Origin: an uncultured Hungatella sp.
Lineage (GTDB): Bacteria > Bacillota > Clostridia > Lachnospirales > Lachnospiraceae
DNA length: 54,705 nt
NCBI GenBank assembly: GCA_910577935.1
Contig: CAJTOT010000025.1
Coordinates: 1-54,705 of the forward strand
Direction: 5' to 3'
Numbering within the stretch: the first letter of the stretch is position 1; the number at the start of each line of letters is the position of its first letter. The translations under genes were made by a program, and so were the position numbers. Positions 25,933-33,770 of this stretch are shown in pieces. The notes under the pieces were generated by a model, which saw only the letters and a list, made by a program, of their open reading frames with translations, ran no database searches and had not been told where the DNA came from.

Positions 25933-26769
25933 ATGTCAAAACAGGGATTAGAGAATCAGAAAAATTATCCGCTGCACAAAAAGGTACGAGAATTCTTCTG
26001 GGGCGGCTGGTTTATGCAGGGGCTGTGGAATTATGAGAGACAGATGAACACAGCGTTTATGTGGGGCATATCCGGGACGCTGGACCGTCTGTATCCGGAA
26101 CCGGAGGAGCTGGAGAAGAAAAAAGACAGATACAACGCGGCGCTGGAATTTTTTAACATCACGCCTCAGCTGGGAGCATTCGTGCTGGGCCTGACGGCGG
26201 CCATGGAGGAAAAGTACGCGGAGGAGCCGGACAACTTTGATCCGAAATCCATCACGGCGGTTAAGTCGGCGCTGATGGGGCCGCTGTCCGGAGTGGGGGA
26301 CTCCCTGTTCCAGGGGACGGTCAGAATCATCGCCATGAGCATCGGCATCTCCCTCGCCCTCAGCGGGTCGGTGCTGGGCCCCATCCTGGCCATGCTCATC
26401 TCCTTTGCCGTCAGCTTTCCCGTCACATGGTTCGGCGGCAAGCTGGGATACACCAAGGGCACGGAGCTGATTCAGCAGATATCACAGAACAATCTGATGG
26501 ACAAGCTGATGTACGGCTGTTCCGTCGCCGGCCTCATGGTGGTCGGGGGAATGGCCGCCAACCTGGTGAACATCACCACCCCCATCGTGTACGGGGAGAC
26601 GCTGGTTCTCCAGAACATATTTGACAGTATATTCCCCAAGATGATCCCTCTTGCCCTGACAGGAATCATGTACATTCTTGTGAAAAAGAGGATTCATCCC
26701 ATCACCATCGTGTTCAGCTGCTTTCTCATAGGAATTATCTGCAACTATTTCGGGATTCTTGCTGTTTAG
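25933..26769 (+). CDS. PTS mannose-family EIID component
   Basis: A 278-residue membrane subunit. It has the family N-terminal region (RQMNTAFMWGISGTLDRLYP), FFNITPQLGAFVLGLTAAME, GPLSGVGDSLFQGT and C-terminal hydrophobic segments. It completes the transporter. Gene order IIA-IIB-IIC-IID with a LevR-type regulator upstream and a SIS enzyme downstream resembles the gfr (glucoselysine) operon of Salmonella. Confidence 0.95.
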   Translation: MSKQGLENQKNYPLHKKVREFFWGGWFMQGLWNYERQMNTAFMWGISGTLDRLYPEPEELEKKKDRYNAALEFFNITPQLGAFVLGLTAAMEEKYAEEPDNFDPKSITAVKSALMGPLSGVGDSLFQGTVRIIAMSIGISLALSGSVLGPILAMLISFAVSFPVTWFGGKLGYTKGTELIQQISQNNLMDKLMYGCSVAGLMVVGGMAANLVNITTPIVYGETLVLQNIFDSIFPKMIPLALTGIMYILVKKRIHPITIVFSCFLIGIICNYFGILAV

Positions 26770-26776
26770 ACACAAA

Positions 26777-26817
26777 AGTGTTGAATAAATCATTTTTGTG
26801 ACAAAAATTTTAACACT
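26777..26817. promoter_or_regulatory. Nested inverted repeats upstream of the SIS gene
   Basis: An outer pair AGTGTT (26777-26782) and AACACT (26812-26817) encloses a perfect palindrome ATTTTTGT-G-ACAAAAAT (26792-26808). A candidate -10 (TATAAT, 26842-26847) lies 25 bp downstream, without a good -35 at 17 bp. It may be an operator giving the SIS gene its own control, or a weak AT-rich terminator after IID. Confidence 0.45.
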
Positions 26818-26894
26818 AGAACTATTATTTATCAAATAATTTATAATGAAACCGTAAGTTAGATTATATAAAAAACAAACAGGAGGAGAAAAAA

Positions 26895-27860
26895 ATGTTT
26901 GACGTAAAACAGATGATCGGGGAGATTACTTCCCGGAAGGAGATCAAGAATATCAGCTTTACCGGCGTGGGAGGTTCCCTGGCATGTTTTTATGCGGCAT
27001 TCTACTATGTGTCGAGAGAGTCCAAGGGCATCACCGCAAGCTACACATCATCCAACGAGTTTGTCCATGATACGCCGGCCTGCGTGGGAGAGAATTCCAT
27101 CGTGGTCATCTCCTCAAGAGGCGGGAACACCGCGGAGACCGTGGAAGCCGGACGGGTGGCGAAAAAGCTGGGAGCAACCGTCATCGGCCTGACTCATGAG
27201 AACGGGGAGACGGGAATCAAGGAGGTCTCCGACTACACCATCGTGTTCGAGGATGGAGAGGGAGTGGCCTTCGAGGTGGGCAAATCCGCCTACATCATGA
27301 AGATCGCCTACGAGACGCTCCACGCCGTGGAGGGAACAGGCAGGTATGAGGAGATGAAGGCGGCCATGGCGAAGATGAATGACCTGGTTCCCGCCGCCAA
27401 GAAGGCCATCGTGCCGGAGGCAATCAAATTTTCCATTGATTATAAAGACGACAAGGTTATCTACACCATGGGAAGCGGAACCGCGTGGTCCGCGGCCCAG
27501 CAGCAGACCATCTGTATCTTCATGGAGATGCAGTGGATCAATTCCTCGGTGATACATACAGGCGAATTCTTCCACGGCCCCTTCGAGATCACAGATCCGG
27601 ATACTGCGTTTCTCATGTTAAAGTCCACAGGAAAGACGGCTGCCCTGGATGAGAGGGCCATCCGCTTCCTGGAGCAGTACAATCATCACCTGACTGTCAT
27701 CGACGGAGCCAGGTATGGTTTGAAGGAGCTGGGAGAAGTCAGCGAGTACTATGACTATGACTTTTACACCTGCATGCTGTCTGTATACAATGACCTTTTG
27801 TCAGCCATGAGAAACCATCCTCTGAGCAAGAGAAAATATATGTGGAAATACAATTATTAA
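26895..27860 (+). CDS. SIS-domain phosphosugar enzyme, FrlB/GfrF-like
   Basis: A 321-residue protein with two SIS domains, as in the isomerase half of GlmS and in fructoselysine/glucoselysine-6-phosphate deglycases. Motifs: TGVGGSLACFYAA, ISSRGGNTAETV, YTMGSGTAWSAAQ, and HTGEFFHGPFEI, the block with the His/Glu typical of the FrlB group. It ends RKYMWKYNY, like deglycases ending RRYYGGLVEY. The likely job is to cleave a 6-phosphorylated Amadori-type compound brought in by the upstream PTS; an aminosugar-phosphate isomerase or deaminase is the alternative. A strong AGGAGG precedes ATG 26895. Confidence 0.82.
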   Translation: MFDVKQMIGEITSRKEIKNISFTGVGGSLACFYAAFYYVSRESKGITASYTSSNEFVHDTPACVGENSIVVISSRGGNTAETVEAGRVAKKLGATVIGLTHENGETGIKEVSDYTIVFEDGEGVAFEVGKSAYIMKIAYETLHAVEGTGRYEEMKAAMAKMNDLVPAAKKAIVPEAIKFSIDYKDDKVIYTMGSGTAWSAAQQQTICIFMEMQWINSSVIHTGEFFHGPFEITDPDTAFLMLKSTGKTAALDERAIRFLEQYNHHLTVIDGARYGLKELGEVSEYYDYDFYTCMLSVYNDLLSAMRNHPLSKRKYMWKYNY

Positions 27861-27877
27861 AAAAGTGAAACCCTCCG

Positions 27878-27917
27878 GCCCCCCGCAAGCTTCGTAATCG
27901 CGGGGGGCTTTTCTTTT
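27878..27917 (+). terminator. Rho-independent terminator after the SIS gene
   Basis: GCCCCCCGC (27878-27886) pairs with GCGGGGGGC (27900-27908), loop 13 bases, followed by TTTTCTTTT. It ends the PTS-SIS transcript. Confidence 0.9.
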
Positions 27918-27920
27918 ATG

Positions 27921-27961
27921 TTGTAACCTTATTGACAAGAAGGATTAACATAGGTTACAAT
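27921..27961 (+). promoter_or_regulatory. Promoter and overlapping inverted-repeat operator of the ATPase gene
   Basis: The promoter is TTGACA (27932-27937), 18-bp spacer, TACAAT (27956-27961). A perfect inverted repeat, TTGTAACCT (27921-27929) and AGGTTACAA (27952-27960), brackets the -35 and overlaps the -10. A repressor bound there would block transcription. The regulator is unknown; the RpiR protein encoded two genes downstream is one candidate. Confidence 0.7.
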
Positions 27962-27996
27962 ACAGACAAGAGACAGGAGAGAAGGAGGTGTTTTGG

Positions 27997-29781
27997 GTGG
28001 AGATGGAAGACAGAGTGAGGGAGATCGAGGAGCTGGAGCAGCAGATCGGGGAGCTGCCCATAGGTTATATATCCAGAAAGAACATTCACGGAAAGACTCG
28101 CTATTACCGCCAGTGGACAGAGAACGGGAAGATAAAGAGCCAATATATCAAAGAAGAAGACTTGGAGACAGTGGAAGAGCAGATCACGCGGCGCAGGGAG
28201 CTGCAGCAGAGGCTGAAGGAGCTGGGAAAGAAGACGAAGGAGTCCAGAGGCGCCGGCGCGAGGAGAGCAGGCTTTGACACGGCGTACGCGGACATGGAAT
28301 TCGAGACCAACGTGCTCACAGGGGAAGAACTTCTCGCCATGGCCAGGAATATTGAGAGCAGCAAAAAGAGAGACTGCTATAAGCAGCTTTCGGGATATCT
28401 CCACGGAGAAGGCGGGGAGCGGGTCTGCATCGTCCTGGGTCTGCGCAGGACCGGGAAGACCACGCTCATCAGGCAGGCGATTCTGGACATGGAGCCGGAG
28501 CAGGTGAAGCGGGCGGCGTACATAAAAACCACGGCCGCGGACAACATGGAGATCATGGGGCGGGATTTGAAGCGCCTGAACCAGCAGGGCTACAAGTACG
28601 TGTTTGTGGATGAGGTTACGCTGATGGACGATTTTATCGACTCTGCGGCAGTGTTTTCCGATATCTACGCGGCTCAGGGCATGAGAATCGTTCTCACGGG
28701 GACGGACACCCTGGCCTTTGCCCTGGCTATGCGCCAGGAGCTGTTCGACAGAGCCATCACCGTCAGAACCACCTTCATCCCCTTCAGAGAGTACAGCAGG
28801 CTCCTGGACGTGGACAGCATCGACCAGTATATCCGCTACGGAGGGACTTTGAGGGCAGGGAAACATGAGGGCGCCCATGGGGGCCTTGGGGGAGTCCAGA
28901 CAGAGGAGAAGGAAACCTTCGCCCTGTTCAGAAGCAGGGAATCCACCAGGGATTACATAGAGAGCGCCGTGTGCCGCAACATCCAGCGGGCCCTGGCCGG
29001 GAGCAAGGACAAGAGTCAGTTTCCCGCCCTCCGCTCCCTGGCGGAGACGGGGGAGCTGATTCAGATGGTCAATGAGATCATGGAGAACATGAACTTAAAC
29101 TTCCTTCTCCTGGTGGCGGCGGGAAATCAGGCATTCCACGATCTGCGCATCGCGGTGTGGAACCAGCGCAACGACCGGAGCCGCACGGAGCTGGCGGCCG
29201 GCATCACCAAGGCCCACCTCACCCAGATCAAGGAGGCACTGGTGGCCTTGGATCTTATAGTGGAGTGTCCGGCGGAGACCACCAGGCAGGGCGGGGAGAC
29301 TGTGGAGAAGGTGATCTTCACCCAGCCGGGCATGAGGTACTGCCAGGTGCAGATGCTTCTGGAGGATCTGATGAACGGGGAGAGGTTCGCCGTCTTAAGC
29401 CAGATGGAAAAGAAGGAATTTACCGAGAGGATTCTCATGGAAGTCCGGGGACGCATGCTGGAGGAGATGGTGCTCATGGAGACAGAGAAAGCTCTGTCGG
29501 GGAGATACCAGGTGTTCAAGATGCAGCTGGCCACAGGGGAGTTTGACATGGTGGTGTACGACACCCAGGAGAACAACTGCACACTGTGCGAGGTGAGAGG
29601 GAGCAAGACGGTGGTCTCCAACCGCTTCAGAAGAGTTCCGGACATGGAGAAATACCGTCAGATCGAGAAGCGGTTCGGCCCTATCACGGAGAGGTTCATG
29701 CTGTGCCGGGACCCCAACGTTCAGGACAGCGCGGGAGGCAAATACTGCAGCATTGAAGAATACTTGAGAAGCCTGTCATAG
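27997..29781 (+). CDS. AAA ATPase with DUF4143-type C-terminal region
   Basis: About 594 residues. Residues 1-80 form a small beta-rich and coiled-coil domain (PIGYISRKNIHGKTRYYRQW, then KSQYIKEEDLE) like short DUF6788-type proteins. Next is a P-loop ATPase: Walker A GLRRTGKTTL (residues 148-157), Walker B YVFVDEV (D205, E206) and a sensor-like VLTGTDT. The C-terminal part (about 370-590) resembles DUF4143, a possible nuclease-like fold, with CEVRGSKTV near its end. The family is widespread and unexplained; toxin-antitoxin and defence roles have been suggested. Start: GTG 27997 is eight bases from AAGGAGG; GTG 27988 overlaps that site and ATG 28003 is also possible. The RpiR gene follows after 20 bp. 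Confidence 0.75.
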   Translation: MEMEDRVREIEELEQQIGELPIGYISRKNIHGKTRYYRQWTENGKIKSQYIKEEDLETVEEQITRRRELQQRLKELGKKTKESRGAGARRAGFDTAYADMEFETNVLTGEELLAMARNIESSKKRDCYKQLSGYLHGEGGERVCIVLGLRRTGKTTLIRQAILDMEPEQVKRAAYIKTTAADNMEIMGRDLKRLNQQGYKYVFVDEVTLMDDFIDSAAVFSDIYAAQGMRIVLTGTDTLAFALAMRQELFDRAITVRTTFIPFREYSRLLDVDSIDQYIRYGGTLRAGKHEGAHGGLGGVQTEEKETFALFRSRESTRDYIESAVCRNIQRALAGSKDKSQFPALRSLAETGELIQMVNEIMENMNLNFLLLVAAGNQAFHDLRIAVWNQRNDRSRTELAAGITKAHLTQIKEALVALDLIVECPAETTRQGGETVEKVIFTQPGMRYCQVQMLLEDLMNGERFAVLSQMEKKEFTERILMEVRGRMLEEMVLMETEKALSGRYQVFKMQLATGEFDMVVYDTQENNCTLCEVRGSKTVVSNRFRRVPDMEKYRQIEKRFGPITERFMLCRDPNVQDSAGGKYCSIEEYLRSLS

Positions 29782-29801
29782 CATGGGACGGAGGGGATAA
29801 C

Positions 29802-30653
29802 ATGTCGATTTTGAGTCAGCTAAAAAAGGAACAGCTGTTTACCAGCTCGGAGATGGAAGTAGTGAACTATATTGTGTCACATCCAAAGACAGCTGTGAAA
29901 GCCACGATCAGAGAACTGGCGGAATTGACCTACTCTTCACCGTCTACAATCGGAAGAGTATGTAAAAAAGTGGGGGTTGACGGTTTCACGGAACTTAAGA
30001 TTAAGCTGGCTACGGAGCTGGACCGCCTGGTGGTGGAGTCAGGCACAGTCAACACCAGCATTCCTGTGGGGCCTGAGGACAAGATTGAAGATTTCCCGAA
30101 AATATTTTTCAATCTCCACTATCAGGCCCTTGCCGACGCCTATCACACCATCAACATCAAAGAATTGAAGATCGTGGCCGACGTGCTGTGTCAGGCTGAC
30201 TGCGTCTTTGTCCTGGGCTCCCAGCAGTCTCTGATCCTGGCTATGGACTTTATGTGCAAAAGCGCGAAGCTGGGGTTTCCCTTTTTTAATCCGCTGATGA
30301 ACAACGGATTCAACAATAATCTATATAGAAGGAGAGGGTGCAAAAAGACAGCGGCGCTGCTGATCTCCCAGTACGCGGACGGCCGGCATATAGACAGGTG
30401 GATAAAGGAATTGAAGGGGATGAAGAGCCGGATCTGTCTGATCACCGCCAACCCGGACAGTCCGAATATCAGCCGGGTTCACCATGCGGTGGTCATAGAC
30501 AGTGAGGAGGCGGTGACCGGAAAGATAGGCAATTTCGCCTCCAGGACGGCGCTGTCCTACGTGCTTGATATCCTGTATATGATCCTGTTCATGAGAGACT
30601 ACAAAGACAATTTGGACTATATGAAGAAGAAAGCCGAAGAGAGAGAATGGTAA
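29802..30653 (+). CDS. MurR/RpiR family transcriptional regulator
   Basis: A 283-residue regulator with the RpiR N-terminal HTH (about residues 1-75: LFTSSEMEVVNYIVSHP, ATIRELAELTYSSPSTIGRVCKKVG) and a C-terminal SIS domain (about 120-260) that would bind a phosphosugar. VLGSQQSLILAMDFMC is the SIS binding loop region. Such proteins usually control nearby sugar-phosphate genes; candidates are the orphan EIIC gene just downstream or the PTS-SIS locus upstream. Start ATG 29802 follows GGAGGGG. Confidence 0.9.
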   Translation: MSILSQLKKEQLFTSSEMEVVNYIVSHPKTAVKATIRELAELTYSSPSTIGRVCKKVGVDGFTELKIKLATELDRLVVESGTVNTSIPVGPEDKIEDFPKIFFNLHYQALADAYHTINIKELKIVADVLCQADCVFVLGSQQSLILAMDFMCKSAKLGFPFFNPLMNNGFNNNLYRRRGCKKTAALLISQYADGRHIDRWIKELKGMKSRICLITANPDSPNISRVHHAVVIDSEEAVTGKIGNFASRTALSYVLDILYMILFMRDYKDNLDYMKKKAEEREW

Positions 30654-30721
30654 AATGTCCCCAAGATATTTCCTGATTTTTTTTGAATTAAGGTAAAAGA
30701 TACCATGTTAATTAGAGAATA

Positions 30722-30750
30722 TTGTCAAAAATCGTGATAAAATATATAAT
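30722..30750 (+). promoter_or_regulatory. Sigma-A promoter of the orphan EIIC gene
   Basis: TTGTCA (30722-30727), 17-bp spacer, TATAAT (30745-30750). It lies between the RpiR gene and the leader ORF at 30791. Confidence 0.75.
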
Positions 30751-30790
30751 CTAGTCATGTAAATTCAAGAGAAAATCAGGAGGCTGCACA

Positions 30791-30859
30791 ATGAAAAGGA
30801 AAATGCTTAATCATCATGAAAGTACGACCTGGAGGAAAGGGGGTGCCGCGGCATGGTAG
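30791..30859 (+). CDS. Possible 22-codon leader peptide before EIIC
   Basis: ATG 30791 has a very good AGGAGG eight bases upstream and opens a 22-codon frame whose stop (TAG, 30857-30859) overlaps the EIIC start (ATG 30853). The peptide is basic, starts MKRKMLNHHESTT and has Trp near its end. The overlap suggests translational coupling. It could instead be a chance frame, and the Shine-Dalgarno site could belong to a misjudged N-terminus. Confidence 0.45.
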   Translation: MKRKMLNHHESTTWRKGGAAAW

Positions 30860-32169
30860 AGAAACTGATGAATGGAATGCTGACATTTGCGGCAAAGCTG
30901 TCTAATCAGAGGCATCTGGGAGCTATCCGAAACGCGTTTACCATGCTGCTTCCCGTAGTTGTCACCGGAGCGTTCTGTACTTTGATTTCCAACGTAGTGT
31001 GTAATGTCAGGCCGGGATACGTGAGTCTGGCGAACCTGCCGGGCATGAGCTGGCTGTCTAATCTCACCCCGATTTTTACGGCTGCCAATTATGGCACGAT
31101 GAACTTTATCAGCATCGGCATCATCATATTGATCTCGCTTGGGCTGGCAGAGAGCTATGGGATAAAGGATTGGACCGTCGCCCCTGTAGCTCTGGGTTCC
31201 TACATTTCCCTGTGTCTCACAACCGCCACCGTCAACTGTGACGTGCAGGAGGGAGTGATCCATGAGGTTGCCAGCGTTCTGTCAGCAGGCTATACAGATG
31301 CCAAGGGGCTTTTCGTGGGCTTGATCACGGCCCTGTGCGCCACCGAGATCTACTGCAGGCTGATCAAGAGCGGAAAGCTGGAGATCAAACTTCCGGAAAG
31401 CGTGCCGTCCAATGTGGCCCGTTCCTTTACCATCCTGTTTCCGGCGGCGCTGACCATACTTGTCATCTCCACCATAGGCTTCGTGTTTGAGATGATCACG
31501 GGAATGTCTGTGTTCTCGGCAATTACCACGTTTATCCAGAGACCTCTCATGAACATACTTACCGGTCTTCCGGGATATTTGTTCCTGATTTTTATGACCA
31601 CAGTGCTGTGGGTGTTCGGTATCCACGGAACCCAGACTCTGGGCGCGGTGTATTCCCCCATCCTGCTGACTGCCTACGCGGAAAACGAGGCGGCCTACGC
31701 GGCGGGAACCGCGATTCCAAACATTATCTGCACTCCGTTCCTGTCCTGCTTTTCCATCATCACAGGAGCGGGTATTACCGGAGGACTGCTGATTTCCATT
31801 CTTCTGTTCTCCAAGAGGGATGATTACAGGGCTGTGGCCAAGATTGCCGTTCCCTGCGCCTTCTTCAACATCAATGAGCCGGTTACTTTCGGTCTTCCCA
31901 TCGTGCTGAACCCGATTCTGGCCATTCCGTTTATGATTGCTCCGGCAGTGTCCGCTGGCTTTGCTTACTTTATGACATCCATCGGATTCTGCGGACGGAT
32001 GGTGGTGAACTCTCCGTGGACGACACCGCCGGTACTGATGGCGTTCCTGTCATCAGGCGGATCTCTCGGAGCTGCTATTACTCAGCTGGTGTGTATTCTT
32101 CTGGCGGCAGTTGTGTATACGCCCTTTGTGCTTATATCCAATCATCAGAAACCAGCAGAAGAAGAGTAA
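30853..32169 (+). CDS. Orphan PTS EIIC, cellobiose/lactose family
   Basis: A 438-residue membrane protein with about ten segments. The family features are the N-terminal LGAIRNAFTMLLPVVVTGAF, VFGIHGTQTLGAVYSPI near residue 255 (the GIHG block of cellobiose-type EIIC), and FFNINEPVTFGLPIVLNP, the conserved NEP motif for sugar binding. No EIIA or EIIB of this family is encoded nearby, so it must borrow partners from elsewhere. The substrate is probably a beta-glucoside or chitobiose-type disaccharide. Start ATG 30853 overlaps the leader ORF. The RpiR gene immediately upstream is a likely regulator. Confidence 0.88.
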   Translation: MVEKLMNGMLTFAAKLSNQRHLGAIRNAFTMLLPVVVTGAFCTLISNVVCNVRPGYVSLANLPGMSWLSNLTPIFTAANYGTMNFISIGIIILISLGLAESYGIKDWTVAPVALGSYISLCLTTATVNCDVQEGVIHEVASVLSAGYTDAKGLFVGLITALCATEIYCRLIKSGKLEIKLPESVPSNVARSFTILFPAALTILVISTIGFVFEMITGMSVFSAITTFIQRPLMNILTGLPGYLFLIFMTTVLWVFGIHGTQTLGAVYSPILLTAYAENEAAYAAGTAIPNIICTPFLSCFSIITGAGITGGLLISILLFSKRDDYRAVAKIAVPCAFFNINEPVTFGLPIVLNPILAIPFMIAPAVSAGFAYFMTSIGFCGRMVVNSPWTTPPVLMAFLSSGGSLGAAITQLVCILLAAVVYTPFVLISNHQKPAEEE

Positions 32170-32187
32170 ACCCTCCATATAGGTATG

Positions 32188-32220
32188 AAAAATGGCATCT
32201 TGAAAAAGGATGCCATTTTT
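32188..32220 (+). terminator. Rho-independent terminator after EIIC
   Basis: AAAAATGGCATC (32188-32199) pairs with GATGCCATTTTT (32209-32220) around a 9-base loop, with the T-run built into the arm. Confidence 0.92.
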
Positions 32221-32787
32221 CTGTTTAAAATCTTCAGTTACAGATAGAGGGAATGTGAGGAGAAGACTGTGAAAACAGATAAAAAACAAAGTCCTATGAG
32301 ATGGATAGGTGGTGATCAGGAGGGTGAATAAGGCTGCCGTTTAGGCGTTGCTGTTCAGGCAGGTCCGGCGGAAATTTGGAGCGGGGAGGCTATTGTCTTC
32401 ATAAACGTTGTGGGGTATAATCATGAGTACAATCAATGATTTTTGACACGGTGGTTATACTATTTCTGTTGGCAAAGGAGCAGAAGGATGAATTTTGATA
32501 TTGATTTGCAGTTAAACGGAGTTTTTATGAGTCCATAGTCATACGCTTGAGCAAAAAAGGAAGGCTGACCTCCAGACAGCTTAACAGTATAATTGACGGG
32601 TTGACTAATCAGGAGCTGTATATGGAGTGTATCGGGGGTGTGATTTTTTTCCTCAAGAGGAAAAAAGGCAGCTGGAGAATCAGGGCAGATAAGAAAATAC
32701 ATAATTTAGGTGGAAAATCTGTGCATTTCATGCTATGATACATGTCTGACAGCAGCAAAAAACCTGTAAAGGAGAACATAGATTATT
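32221..32787. other. 567-bp intergenic region with small decayed frames
   Basis: No convincing gene. Two short frames with ribosome sites are seen: a GTG-started 20-codon frame near 32269, and an ATG at 32488 (AAGGAGCAGAAGG upstream) that stops after 16 codons. A TTG-started 63-codon frame at 32547-32738 contains a hydrophilic, basic sequence without a family match and without a ribosome site. It may be the trace of a lost gene at the end of the accessory block. Confidence 0.4.
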
Positions 32788-33744
32788 ATGAAATGGAGTA
32801 AATTCACACTGACTACCACCACGGAGGCGGTGGATCTGGTGAGCAGCCTGTTTGACGAGATCGGAATCGAAGGCATAGAGATCGAGGACCACGTGCCCCT
32901 CACCGAGGCGGAGACCAAGGGCATGTTTATCGACATCCTGCCGGACATGGGGCCGGATGACGGGGTGGCGAAGGTCAGCTTTTATCTGGAGGATCTGTCG
33001 GACCTAGAGAGGATCATGAGGGAGATTGAAGAGGGGCTGGAGGAGCTGAGTCAGTTTGTGGACGTGGGGGAGAGAACCATCGCCAGGTCGGAGACGGAGG
33101 ACAAGGACTGGATCAACAACTGGAAACAGTACTTTAAGCCGTTTGCCGTGGACGATATTCTGATCAAGCCCACCTGGGAGGAGATTCCTGACAGTGACAA
33201 GGACAAGCTGCTGATCCAGATCGATCCGGGGACAGCCTTCGGCACAGGACAGCACGAGACCACCCAGCTTTGCATCAGGCAGCTGAAAAAATACGTAAAG
33301 CCGGGGGCAAAGCTTCTGGATGTGGGAACGGGGAGCGGAATTCTGGGCATCACGGCTCTGAAGCTGGGGGCAGGCAGGGTCTTCGGCACGGACTTGGACG
33401 AGAATGCCATCGCGGCAGTGGGGGAGAATTTACAGTCCAACGGCATCGGCGGCGGCAGCTTCCAGGTGGTTCAGGGCAATATCATCGACGATGAGGCGGT
33501 TAAGGCCCAGGCGGGCAGGGACTGCTACGATATCGCCGTGGCCAATATCCTGGCACCGGTGATTATCCTGCTTCAGAAGGAGATTCCCGCCCACTTAAAA
33601 AAGGGAGGCATCTTCATCACCTCCGGCATCATCAACACCAAGGAGGAGGCAGTGCGCCAGGCTATGGAGGCCAACGAAGAGCTGGAGATCGCGGAGACCA
33701 CATACCAGGGGGAGTGGGTGTCCATCACTGCCAGAAGAATCTGA
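32788..33744 (+). CDS. prmA: Ribosomal protein L11 methyltransferase
   Basis: Trimethylates ribosomal protein L11. The 318-residue protein has the N-terminal L11-binding domain (MKWSKFTLTTTTEAVDLV, EGIEIED), then a class I methyltransferase fold: FGTGQHETT, LLDVGTGSGILGI (SAM motif I), GTDLDENAI and ANILAPVI. In Bacillus prmA follows dnaJ directly; here 20 kb separates them. rsmE follows after 26 bp. Confidence 0.96.
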   Translation: MKWSKFTLTTTTEAVDLVSSLFDEIGIEGIEIEDHVPLTEAETKGMFIDILPDMGPDDGVAKVSFYLEDLSDLERIMREIEEGLEELSQFVDVGERTIARSETEDKDWINNWKQYFKPFAVDDILIKPTWEEIPDSDKDKLLIQIDPGTAFGTGQHETTQLCIRQLKKYVKPGAKLLDVGTGSGILGITALKLGAGRVFGTDLDENAIAAVGENLQSNGIGGGSFQVVQGNIIDDEAVKAQAGRDCYDIAVANILAPVIILLQKEIPAHLKKGGIFITSGIINTKEEAVRQAMEANEELEIAETTYQGEWVSITARRI

Positions 33745-33770
33745 TGATGCAGGAGTGAAAAGGAGAACAC

